Shown piece after piece: positions 1 through 7,764 of a stretch of 38,006 nucleotides of DNA. The stretch comes from an uncultured Elusimicrobia bacterium (lineage in GTDB: Bacteria > Elusimicrobiota > Elusimicrobia > Elusimicrobiales > UBA9959): the NCBI GenBank assembly GCA_937870775.1, contig CALMZU010000180.1, positions 1-38,006 on the forward strand, in the 5' to 3' direction. The translations under genes and the position numbers were made by a program. Each line of letters begins with the position of its first letter. The first letter of the stretch is position 1. Below the pieces are notes generated by a model. It worked only from the letters and a program-made list of their open reading frames with translations, did not search any database and was not told the origin of the DNA.

Positions 1-204
1 GGTTATGCGGTCCTCCTGCTTGGTGCGGAGCGTGCGCTCGGCGCCGAGCTCGGCGAGCAGGCGGCGCGCGGCGGCGAGCCGCACCGGCTCGGCGGCGTCC
101 AGCGCCTCGGCGCGCGGGTCGCGCACGCCGGGGCCGTAGTCGGCCGTCTGCGCGGCGGCGGCGCCGGGCAGCAGCAGCAAAGAGAGAACCAGGACCTTGT
201 TCAT
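1..204 (-). CDS. Secreted protein, N-terminal fragment (continues beyond window start)
   Basis: ATG at 204 preceded by a strong SD (ggaggag); translates as MNKVLVLSLLLLPGAAAAQTADYGPGVRDPRAEALDAAEPVRLAAARRLLAELGAERTLRTKQEDRIT..., signal peptide followed by helical Ala/Leu-rich sequence. Open to the window edge, so absent from the ORF track. Confidence 0.7.
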   Translation of the reverse strand, partial: MNKVLVLSLLLLPGAAAAQTADYGPGVRDPRAEALDAAEPVRLAAARRLLAELGAERTLRTKQEDRIT

Positions 205-216
205 ATTCCTCCTCCG

Positions 217-1467
217 TTATAGCGGGGCGCCGGACCGGTCCACCAGGTCGGCTATGGCCACCCTGCTGGTATGCTCGGTACGTCCCCAGAAATCGTTGCC
301 CCTGAAAACGCCGGCCACGAAGACCGGCACCCGGAGCGAGCCGAGCACCGGCTGGGCCAGGTAGCCCAGCGCCAGCTCGGGGGCCGCGCGCTCCATCAGC
401 AGCGAGGCCGCCGGGTACACGAAGAGCGGCACCAGCGACAGGGTCTTCATCGTGAGTTCCGCGCCGGGCAGGGCGGCGTACAGCCACGTCACCAGGTTGA
501 ACGAGCCGCTGGTCAGCCAGACCAGCAGCGCCGCCAGCGCGCCGGCGCCTATCTTGTAGCTCTGCAGGCAGTAAAGGGAGCTTTCGGCCGCGGCGGCGTC
601 GCCGCGCAGCGCCTGGCGCAGCAGCGCGGGCAGGTTGCGGCGCGCCACGTCCAGGGAACCGCGGGTCCAGCGTATGGAGCGCTTCACGTACTGCGGCAGC
701 GTCTCGGGCTGCTCGTCGTAGGCCACCGCGCCGGGCACCAGGAGCACGCGGCCGCCGCGGCGCACCACGCACATCTGCATCTCCAGGTCCTCGGTCAGGG
801 CCGCCTCGTCCCAGCGGTAGCGCGCGGCGGCGTCGGCGGTGAAGCACATCCCCTTGCCGGTGAGCGAGACCGAAAGCCCGGCGGCGTGCTTGGGGAACTG
901 CGAGAAGCGCCCGAACACCAGCAGGCCGGAGGCCAGCGTGCGGGAGATCCAGTTGCCGTGGTTGCGGGGCAGCACGCGGCCCTGCAGCACCTGGCCGCCG
1001 GCCTCCAGCGCGTCGTTCATCGCGCCGAGGAAATCCGGATGCGCCAGCGAGTCCGCGTCGAAATAGCAGTAGGCGTCGTAGCCGCCGGCGGCCAGCAGGC
1101 CTTCCACGGCCCATTTCAGGGCGCGGCCCTTGCCGGCCTTCAGCCCCGGGCCGGCGTGTTCCAGCACCCGCGCGCCGGCCGCGGCGGCGCGGGCGGCGGT
1201 GGCGTCGGAGCAGTGGTCGGCCACGACGAACACGTCGAAAAGTTCGCGCGGGTAGCGCATGCCGACGAGGCTCTGCACCGTCAGCGCTATGCCGCCCTCC
1301 TCGTTATAGGCCGGCACCAGCACCGCGAAACGGCGGCGGCGCGCGGCGCGCGGCGGCGCGGCGGGGCGCCTGAAGCCGAAGAAGCTCAGGAAAAGGTAGA
1401 AAAGGCCCAAGAGCAGCAGCGAGAACTGCAGCGTATTGGAGAGCGCCACCAGAAAAGTTTTCCCCAT
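217..1467 (-). CDS. Family 2 glycosyltransferase, membrane-associated (cellulose-synthase-like)
   Basis: FAVLVPAYNEEGG, DVFVVADHCSD, YFDADS, LTEDLEMQ and RSIRWTRG motifs (D, DxD, D, RxxRW) with terminal TM segments. The start at MGKTF (1467) is preferred over the GTG at 1515, but this is uncertain. Confidence 0.85.
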   Translation of the reverse strand: MGKTFLVALSNTLQFSLLLLGLFYLFLSFFGFRRPAAPPRAARRRRFAVLVPAYNEEGGIALTVQSLVGMRYPRELFDVFVVADHCSDATAARAAAAGARVLEHAGPGLKAGKGRALKWAVEGLLAAGGYDAYCYFDADSLAHPDFLGAMNDALEAGGQVLQGRVLPRNHGNWISRTLASGLLVFGRFSQFPKHAAGLSVSLTGKGMCFTADAAARYRWDEAALTEDLEMQMCVVRRGGRVLLVPGAVAYDEQPETLPQYVKRSIRWTRGSLDVARRNLPALLRQALRGDAAAAESSLYCLQSYKIGAGALAALLVWLTSGSFNLVTWLYAALPGAELTMKTLSLVPLFVYPAASLLMERAAPELALGYLAQPVLGSLRVPVFVAGVFRGNDFWGRTEHTSRVAIADLVDRSGAPL

Positions 1468-1530
1468 AATAGACCGGCCGCGCTTGCGCCGGTATGGATA
1501 TCGATAATTATACACAAAAAGCCGCGCGTG

Positions 1531-1559
1531 TTGACTTGCGGCTTTCCTGTTGTTATATT
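1531..1559 (+). promoter_or_regulatory. Sigma70-type promoter TTGACT-N17-TATATT
   Basis: TTGACT at 1531-1536, 17-nt spacer, TATATT at 1554-1559; the -10 ends 6 nt before ATG 1566. Confidence 0.75.
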
Positions 1560-1565
1560 ATCCTC

Positions 1566-2438
1566 ATGGAAACAGAACAGAAGAAGTCCGGCTGGAAGAT
1601 CTGGGTATACCTGACCCCGGTCTACATCATACTCGCCATACCGCTGGTAAAATGGACGATGCGGATAAATTCCGGCGACGTGGACCTTTCCAAGGACGAA
1701 TACAGCGCCTTCAACGCGCAGGACGGCGAAGTTAAGAAGGCCGACACCGCCGATTACGACCCCGGCCTCAGGGACGTCGGCTATACCGTGCGCTACCGCT
1801 CGGGCGACGACCAGGAGGAATCGCCGGCGCCGCAGGCCGGGGAGAGGCAGCCCCAGGCCAGGCCGGCCGGGCAGCAGCCTCAGCAGCAGGCCCGCGCTCA
1901 GGCGCAAGCGCAGCCCCAGCCACGCCAGCAGCCCCAGCAGCAGGCGGCGCAGGCCGGCACGCCCGAGCAGAACAAGACCAACCAGAGCTACGGCTCGCGC
2001 AAGGGCTACCTGACGCTGGCCGTCGGCAAGCTGATGAACAATCCCAAGGCCGTGAAGGCCATGATGAACAACGACTGGATCGTGAAGGGCTTCATGGCCA
2101 GGTCCACGGTAAAGGACGCCACCGCCAGCCCCCAGGCGCTCAAGAACTACCTGCAGACCTCCCCCACGGTCACGGCCTTCCTCAGCAACGGCATAGTGCA
2201 GGCCGCGATGAACAACCCCGAGATAGCCACGGCCTTCGCCTCCAGCGAGATGGCCTCGGCGCTGCTCTCCACGCCCGGCGTGCAGGGGCTGCTGGAGGAC
2301 CCGGAAGCGGTGCAGTCGCTGGTCAACAACAACCCGCAGGCCATGCAGCTGCTCACCAACCCCAACGTTATGAACGCCCTGGCCAGCAACCCCAAGACGG
2401 CCGGCCTCCTGGGCGGCATGGGCGGGGACCAGAGGTAG
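1566..2438 (+). CDS. Membrane-anchored protein with Gln/Pro-rich linker and C-terminal STI1-like Asn-Pro repeats
   Basis: METEQKKSGWKIWVYLTPVYIILAIPLVKW (one TM), a Q/P/A-rich linker, then repeats such as AAMNNPEIATAFASSEMASALLSTPGVQGLLEDPEAVQSLVNNNPQAMQLLTNPNVMNALASNPKTAGLLGG. Followed by an intrinsic terminator. Confidence 0.8.
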   Translation: METEQKKSGWKIWVYLTPVYIILAIPLVKWTMRINSGDVDLSKDEYSAFNAQDGEVKKADTADYDPGLRDVGYTVRYRSGDDQEESPAPQAGERQPQARPAGQQPQQQARAQAQAQPQPRQQPQQQAAQAGTPEQNKTNQSYGSRKGYLTLAVGKLMNNPKAVKAMMNNDWIVKGFMARSTVKDATASPQALKNYLQTSPTVTAFLSNGIVQAAMNNPEIATAFASSEMASALLSTPGVQGLLEDPEAVQSLVNNNPQAMQLLTNPNVMNALASNPKTAGLLGGMGGDQR

Positions 2439-2453
2439 CGGATACCCGCTCCG

Positions 2454-2480
2454 AAAGGCCGGGGCCGCCCGGCCTTTTTT
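2454..2480 (+). terminator. Rho-independent terminator
   Basis: AAAGGCCGGG-GCCG-CCCGGCCTTTTTT, 16 nt after the stop codon of 1566..2438. Confidence 0.85.
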
Positions 2481-2496
2481 GCGCCCCGCCGCGCGG

Positions 2497-2525
2497 TTGA
2501 CACAAGTCAATAAAAGTCCTATAGT
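2497..2525 (+). promoter_or_regulatory. Sigma70-type promoter TTGACA-N17-TATAGT
   Basis: TTGACA at 2497-2502, 17-nt spacer, TATAGT at 2520-2525; SD caggaga precedes ATG 2561. Confidence 0.8.
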
Positions 2526-2560
2526 CCTTAATAGTCGTAACCCTTTCGCAGGAGACTGAC

Positions 2561-3766
2561 ATGAAAAAGACAGCCTTAATACTGGCCGCGCTGATGTTCT
2601 CTTCGTCCGCGGCTTTCGCCTCGCAGAAGATCATCACCTTCGACCGCGCCTACAAGGGCTCCATAGACAAGAGCATAGAGCAGATAGGCGGCAAGGTCAC
2701 CCGCCATTTCCGCGTGATAGACGCGGTAGCGGCCGAATTCCCCGACGACACCAAGAACGCGAGCATCTACTCGCTCAAGGGCGTCAACACCGTGGAAGAG
2801 GACAGCTACATACGCTGGATAGAGTCCGCCCCGGCCACCCTCTACACCATGCCCCTTCCCACCGTGGAGAGCGCCATCTCCATGATCGGCGAGGGCGCGC
2901 TGCCGGAAGTGCCCGCTGTCGGCGCCTTCAGGGCCGACCCCGCCGCCGAGCAGAAGGAGATCCCCTGGGGCGTGAAACGCCTCAACGCCCCCGCGGCCTG
3001 GGACTACAACCAGGGCCAGGGCGTGAAAGTGGCCGTCATAGACACCGGCATGGATTTCACCCACCCCGACCTTAAGGGCAATTACAAGGGCGGCTACAAC
3101 GCCGTTACCCCCGGCACCGACCCCATGGACGACCAGGGCCACGGCACGCATGTTTCCGGCACCATCGGAGCCGTGCGCAACGCCGTCGGCGTGGCCGGCG
3201 TGGCCCCGAAGGCCAGCCTGTACGCGGTCAAGGTGCTCGACAAGAACGGCTCCGGCCAGTACTCCTGGATCATAGACGGCATCGAGTGGGCCATCACGAA
3301 CAATATGGACGTGGTCAACATGAGCCTCGGCGGCGGCCAGGGCAACGAGGCCCTTAAGCAGGTCATGCAGAAGGCCGGCGAGGCCGGCGTGACGGTGGTC
3401 TGCGCGGCCGGCAACGACTCCGGCCCCGTGAACTACCCGGCCAAGTACCCGCAGGCCATAGCGGTCTCGGCCTCCGACAACACCGACAAGATAGCCTCCT
3501 TCTCCTCGCGCGGCGCGGAGATAGCCGTGATAGCCCCCGGCGTGAACATCTACTCCACCCGCAAGAGCGGCGGCTACACCACGATGTCCGGCACCTCCAT
3601 GGCCTGCCCGCACGTGGCCGGCCTCGCGGCCCTCGCGGTAGGCGCGGGCGCCAAGAGCCCGGACCAGGTGCGCAAGGCCCTGACCGGCGCGGCCTCGAAG
3701 CTCCCCAACCTGAAGCCCACCGACCAGGGCGCCGGCCTGGTGGACGCCTTCAAGCTGGTCCGCTAG
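2561..3766 (+). CDS. Secreted S8 (subtilisin-like) serine protease with I9-like propeptide
   Basis: Signal peptide; AVIDTGMDFTHPDL (Asp), DQGHGTHVSGTIGA (His), GTSMACPHVAGLAAL (Ser); propeptide-like KIITFDRAYKG...VEEDSYI. Confidence 0.93.
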   Translation: MKKTALILAALMFSSSAAFASQKIITFDRAYKGSIDKSIEQIGGKVTRHFRVIDAVAAEFPDDTKNASIYSLKGVNTVEEDSYIRWIESAPATLYTMPLPTVESAISMIGEGALPEVPAVGAFRADPAAEQKEIPWGVKRLNAPAAWDYNQGQGVKVAVIDTGMDFTHPDLKGNYKGGYNAVTPGTDPMDDQGHGTHVSGTIGAVRNAVGVAGVAPKASLYAVKVLDKNGSGQYSWIIDGIEWAITNNMDVVNMSLGGGQGNEALKQVMQKAGEAGVTVVCAAGNDSGPVNYPAKYPQAIAVSASDNTDKIASFSSRGAEIAVIAPGVNIYSTRKSGGYTTMSGTSMACPHVAGLAALAVGAGAKSPDQVRKALTGAASKLPNLKPTDQGAGLVDAFKLVR

Positions 3767-3782
3767 TCCCCGACGGGACAAT

Positions 3783-3811
3783 AAAAAAGCCCCGCTCGGC
3801 GGGGCTTTTTT
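3783..3811 (+). terminator. Rho-independent terminator (poly-A on one side and poly-T on the other, so possibly bidirectional)
   Basis: AAAAAAGCCCCGC-TCG-GCGGGGCTTTTTT between convergent genes. Confidence 0.88.
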
Positions 3812-3828
3812 ATTTGTAAGGCCGGGCT

Positions 3829-4506
3829 CTACCAGCCGAAACCTTCGCCGGTCACCTGGTCCAGGCGCTGTTCCACTATCTTGGACTTGTTGGCCTTGCG
3901 CTTCTCCATGTTCTTGCGGAGCCGCACGATCTCCTTCTGCATGCGGGCCAGGCGCTGCTCCTGGCCGCCGGTCTTCAGGTCGAACAGTTCCGACAGCCTG
4001 GCGCGCAGGGTCTCCTTTATGGCCTTCCTCTCGGCCTCGGAGGCCTTGTCGTACTTCAGGCCCAGCTCCTTCACCTCGAACTCCAGCGACAGGCCGCGCA
4101 CCACGTTCTTCTGCATGCTCTCGTCCTGCTCCATCTTGGAGATGGACAGCGCGCGGCTCGACATCTGCACTATGCTCTTGTACTTGGCCGGGGCCACGCT
4201 CTTCAGGTCGTCGAGCTTCTTCGCGAAGCCGGCGTCGGTCTTCTTTATCAGGGCCAGGGTCTCGTCCTCGCCGAGCAGCACGGGGCCGCCCATGGCGGGG
4301 CCGTCGCCGGGCTCAAGGCCGAGCATGGCCTTATGGTTGCGGCCCTGCTTCATCCTGCCGTTGTCACCGCGGCCCTGCATGTCCGCCTGCGCCGGCCCGT
4401 CCAGCAGGTCCGGCACGTCGCCGTCCGGGCCTTCCTGTGCGGCCGCCAGCGCGGGCGCCGCCAGCATGGCGGCCAGCGCCGCCGTGAATATACGGTTCTT
4501 CCTCAT
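3829..4506 (-). CDS. Secreted charged coiled-coil protein, third gene of the ECF sigma operon
   Basis: Signal peptide MRKNRIFTAALAAMLAAPALAAAQ; long Lys/Glu/Arg-rich helical C-terminal half; SD aggagagg; directly downstream of the anti-sigma gene. Confidence 0.75.
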   Translation of the reverse strand: MRKNRIFTAALAAMLAAPALAAAQEGPDGDVPDLLDGPAQADMQGRGDNGRMKQGRNHKAMLGLEPGDGPAMGGPVLLGEDETLALIKKTDAGFAKKLDDLKSVAPAKYKSIVQMSSRALSISKMEQDESMQKNVVRGLSLEFEVKELGLKYDKASEAERKAIKETLRARLSELFDLKTGGQEQRLARMQKEIVRLRKNMEKRKANKSKIVEQRLDQVTGEGFGW

Positions 4507-4524
4507 AACCTCTCCTTTATCCCC

Positions 4525-5004
4525 TTAAACGCTGCCGCTCACGCGGCTGCTCTCGTCCTCGAGAGCGCTGTAACTGTAATCCCAGTCGCCGGACGAAGTC
4601 CCCACCTCGGTCTTTACCTGGTAGAGGCTCTCCTCCACCGAGTCCAGGCTGGTGTCGAGGCCGCTGTTCCAGGCCAGTTCGGAACTGGCGACCGGGCGGC
4701 CGGAGAAAGCGAACACTCCCATCATGACGGCCGCCAGCGCGCCGCTGAACAGAGCCTCGCGCCAGCCGAACCGGAAAGTCCGGGCCCTGCCGGCCGAACG
4801 CGCGGCGGCCATTACGGCGGCCACGGCCCGGGCGGGCGGCTGCACCCGCGCGGCGTCAAGCCAGTCCGAAGCCGCCGCCAGGGCGGCCAGCTCCCCGCGG
4901 CAGGCCGCGCAGCCGGGGAGGTGCGCTTCCACCTCGGCCCGCGCCGCATCCCCGGCTTCGCCGTAGAAGTAAAGGACCAGTTTCTCTCCGTATCCGCAGC
5001 TCAT
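4525..5004 (-). CDS. Anti-sigma factor with N-terminal zinc-finger (ZAS/zf-HC2-like) and one TM
   Basis: VEAHLPGCAACRGELAAL (H-x3-C-x2-C); TM around FSGALAAVMMGVFAF; adjacent to an ECF sigma gene. Confidence 0.85.
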   Translation of the reverse strand: MSCGYGEKLVLYFYGEAGDAARAEVEAHLPGCAACRGELAALAAASDWLDAARVQPPARAVAAVMAAARSAGRARTFRFGWREALFSGALAAVMMGVFAFSGRPVASSELAWNSGLDTSLDSVEESLYQVKTEVGTSSGDWDYSYSALEDESSRVSGSV

Positions 5005-5041
5005 ATGCTCTCCTGATAATTGAACGCGCGGGGGCGGCTTT

Positions 5042-5632
5042 TTATTGCCCGCCTTCCCCCAGCTCCCTGCGCAGCAGCGCGGCGGCCCGGCTCATGCGGG
5101 CCAGCACGGTGCCTATGGGCACCTTAAGCATGTCGGCTATCTCCCTGAAAGAAAGCTCCGAGTAATGGCGCAGGTAGAAAACCTCGCGCTGCTCCGGGGA
5201 AAGCAGCTCCAGCGCGGCCTTTATCCGCTCCCCCAGCGCCCCGTTCTCGAACTGCTTCTCCGGGCCGGGCTCGGGCGAGGCGGCGAAATCGGCCGCGCCC
5301 GGGGTCTCGCCGTCGCCCTCCAGCGGCAGCGCCGAGCGCAGCCGCTCGCGCCTGAAATGGTCCATCGCCGCGTTCCTGGCCACCGTGAACAGCCAGGCCC
5401 TGAACTTCTCCCTCTCGCCGTAGGCGGCGGGGTTCCTGACCAGTTTCAGGAACACCTCCTGGAACAGGTCCTCGGCGGCGTCGGGGCGCGAGGTGAGGCG
5501 CAGCAGATAGCCGTATACCGCGGCCTTGTGCCGTTCCATAAGCAGGCCGAGGGCCTCCGGATCGCCGTCCCGGAAGGCCGCCACCAGCTGAGCGTCGGTG
5601 AGTTCTTCGTGCATCCGTGCTTCAATTCGCAC
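5042..5632 (-). CDS. ECF-family RNA polymerase sigma factor (RpoE-like)
   Basis: Region 2 (DLFQEVFLKLVRNPAAY...FRAWLFTVARNAAMDHFRRER) and region 4 (LSPEQREVFYLRHYSELSFREIADMLKVPIGTVLARMSRAAALLRREL). Start is either GTG 5632 or ATG 5614. Confidence 0.92.
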   Translation of the reverse strand: MRIEARMHEELTDAQLVAAFRDGDPEALGLLMERHKAAVYGYLLRLTSRPDAAEDLFQEVFLKLVRNPAAYGEREKFRAWLFTVARNAAMDHFRRERLRSALPLEGDGETPGAADFAASPEPGPEKQFENGALGERIKAALELLSPEQREVFYLRHYSELSFREIADMLKVPIGTVLARMSRAAALLRRELGEGGQ

Positions 5633-5659
5633 CGTATAATTTCATACGATTATATTAAC

Positions 5660-7720
5660 GTGCGAAGAGCCTATCTTATTCTTTTCTTCCTGCTCTTTCA
5701 ATCCCGCCCGACGACGGCCGGCGAGGACGCCTACGCCCTTTACCTGAAAGGGGACCTGCCCGCCGCGGCCCGGGCCTACGAGGCGCTGGCCTCGGAACGC
5801 AAGGGCGACCCCAGGCCTTTCCTGAACGCCGCCGCCTGCCTGCGGCAGGCCGGCCGCTACTACGAGGCCGCCGGCGACCTGGTGCGCGCGCTGGAACGTG
5901 ACCCGCACGACCCGGACATCTACTGCGAGCTGGGCTGGCTGCGCTTCCACCAGGCCGACTACACCGGCGCGCGCTCGGCCTTCGAGACCGCGCTGCGCAT
6001 ACAGGAACTGCACGCCCGCGCGGAGCTCGGCCTCGCCAGCGTCTATTCCAACCTCGACGACAAGGCCGGCACGCTGGAGCATCTGGAGAAGTACCGCAAG
6101 CTCCGCCCCGACTTCGCCGGCGTCGACTACATCCTGGCCTGGAACTACATGAACTTCAAGATGTACGACGAGGCCGAGCAGGCGCTGATAGAGGCGCTCA
6201 GGAAGGACCCCACCTTCACCGAGGCCCGGCTGCCGCTCGCCGGCATATACGCGAGGCAGGGCAAGTTCAACGAGGCCTGGAACCAGTACTACCGCGTGCT
6301 GGACTACGCGCCGCACCACCCGGTGGCCTCCAAGATGATGAAGGTGCTCGAGGGCAAGCTCACCAAACAGCCCGAGGAGATCCGCCCGCCGTTCCGCATC
6401 ACCAAGCCGCTGGAGATGGCGCCGGTGGACGCCGCGGCCAAGCTCGCCCCGTCGGTGAAGATACGCGTCGGCATAGGCACGACCGGCACCGGCAAGCAGG
6501 GGCGCAACAACCTGCTCAAGATAAAGTCCTTCGAGGGCCTGCGCGTGTACGGCAAGGCCAGCGGCAAGCTCTTCGCCGAGATCCCGCCCGACGAGGCCTG
6601 GACGCTGGTCTTCGACGGCGGCCGCGTGGTGCTCAAGGACACGGCCGGCACCGTCTACGGCCGCTTCACAGGCACGCTGGTCGTAAAGCCGGCGGCCGGC
6701 GGCTCGCTGATCTTCGACGCGGATTCCCGCACGAAGAACCCGTGGTTCCGCGGCGCGGACCGCCAGTACCGCGGCTACATGGAATTCTACCCCATAGCGG
6801 ACCGCGGCATAGGCGTGGTCAACGTGATAGAGAACGAGCTGTACCTGCTCGGCGTCGTGCCCAGCGAGGTGGCGCCGCAGTGGCCGTACGAATCCCTGAA
6901 GGCGCAGGCCGTGATAGCCCGCACGCAGGTGCTGATACGCCGCGCCCGCGGCGGCCAGCACAAGGCCGACGGCTACCACCTCTGCGACGGCCAGCATTGC
7001 CAGGCTTACAAGGGCAAGTCCAACGAGGCCAACACCACCAGCCGCGCGGTGGTGGACACCGAGGGCCAGATACTCACCTACCACGGCCGCCCCGCCTACA
7101 CCTTCTACCACTCCAACTGCGGCGGCTGGATACAGGCCTCCAAGGAGGTCACCGGCTGGGGCGACTCGCCCTACCTGGTGACCCGCCCCGACTCCGCGCC
7201 GGGCAAGCCGGTGACGCCGCTGGACCCGTGGGACTGGTACCTGTGGATAACGGGCAACCCGCAGGCCAACTGCAACTACCCCGGCCGCGTGCGCTCGGCC
7301 GAGTTCCGCTGGATGAAGATCATCCGCCAGAAGGACATGACCTTCCGCGTCAACAAGGACTACGCCGTCGGCGAGGTGGTGGACATACTGCCGCTCAGGC
7401 GCGCCCCGTCGGGCAACGTCAACTCCATAAAGATCGTCGGCAAGAAGAAGTCGGTGATCGTGGACCGCGAGCACCTGATAAGGAACATCCTCGGCTTCAG
7501 CTCGCTCAAGAGCACGCTGTTCGAGATAGAGGTCAACCGCTTCCGCAACGGCAAGGTGCGCAACTACTGGATCTACGGCGGCGGCTGGGGCCACGCGATT
7601 GGGCTGTGCCAGAGCGGCGCGGCCGGCCTGGCCGGCAAGTACGGCATGGACTTCCGCGGCATACTGGACTTCTATTTCCCGGGCACCGACATACGGCGCA
7701 TACGCTACGTCAAAAAATAG
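5660..7720 (+). CDS. TPR repeat plus SpoIID/LytB-domain protein
   Basis: Signal-like N-terminus (GTG start proposed at 5660), several TPR units (AARAYEALASERKGDPRPFLNAAACLRQAGRYYEAAGDL...), then a SpoIID core (LYLLGVVPSEVAPQWPYESLKAQAVIARTQVLIRR ... YHSNCGGWIQ ... GGGWGHAIGLCQSGAAGLA). Confidence 0.88.
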   Translation: MRRAYLILFFLLFQSRPTTAGEDAYALYLKGDLPAAARAYEALASERKGDPRPFLNAAACLRQAGRYYEAAGDLVRALERDPHDPDIYCELGWLRFHQADYTGARSAFETALRIQELHARAELGLASVYSNLDDKAGTLEHLEKYRKLRPDFAGVDYILAWNYMNFKMYDEAEQALIEALRKDPTFTEARLPLAGIYARQGKFNEAWNQYYRVLDYAPHHPVASKMMKVLEGKLTKQPEEIRPPFRITKPLEMAPVDAAAKLAPSVKIRVGIGTTGTGKQGRNNLLKIKSFEGLRVYGKASGKLFAEIPPDEAWTLVFDGGRVVLKDTAGTVYGRFTGTLVVKPAAGGSLIFDADSRTKNPWFRGADRQYRGYMEFYPIADRGIGVVNVIENELYLLGVVPSEVAPQWPYESLKAQAVIARTQVLIRRARGGQHKADGYHLCDGQHCQAYKGKSNEANTTSRAVVDTEGQILTYHGRPAYTFYHSNCGGWIQASKEVTGWGDSPYLVTRPDSAPGKPVTPLDPWDWYLWITGNPQANCNYPGRVRSAEFRWMKIIRQKDMTFRVNKDYAVGEVVDILPLRRAPSGNVNSIKIVGKKKSVIVDREHLIRNILGFSSLKSTLFEIEVNRFRNGKVRNYWIYGGGWGHAIGLCQSGAAGLAGKYGMDFRGILDFYFPGTDIRRIRYVKK

Positions 7721-7764
7721 GCCTTTAATTAGTACAATTACATGACCGGCCGGACCGGACGAAC

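Noticed and set aside
271-1614. Long + strand ORF opposite the GT2 gene
   Set aside because: Low-complexity His/Arg/Gly/Ala/Gln-rich translation with no domain motifs; antisense shadow typical of GC-rich DNA.
2576-3781. Long - strand ORF opposite the subtilase
   Set aside because: The opposite strand has an intact catalytic triad and promoter; the antisense product lacks recognisable motifs.
5642-7594. 650-aa - strand ORF opposite TPR-SpoIID
   Set aside because: Antisense shadow with biased His/Val/Gly/Arg composition.
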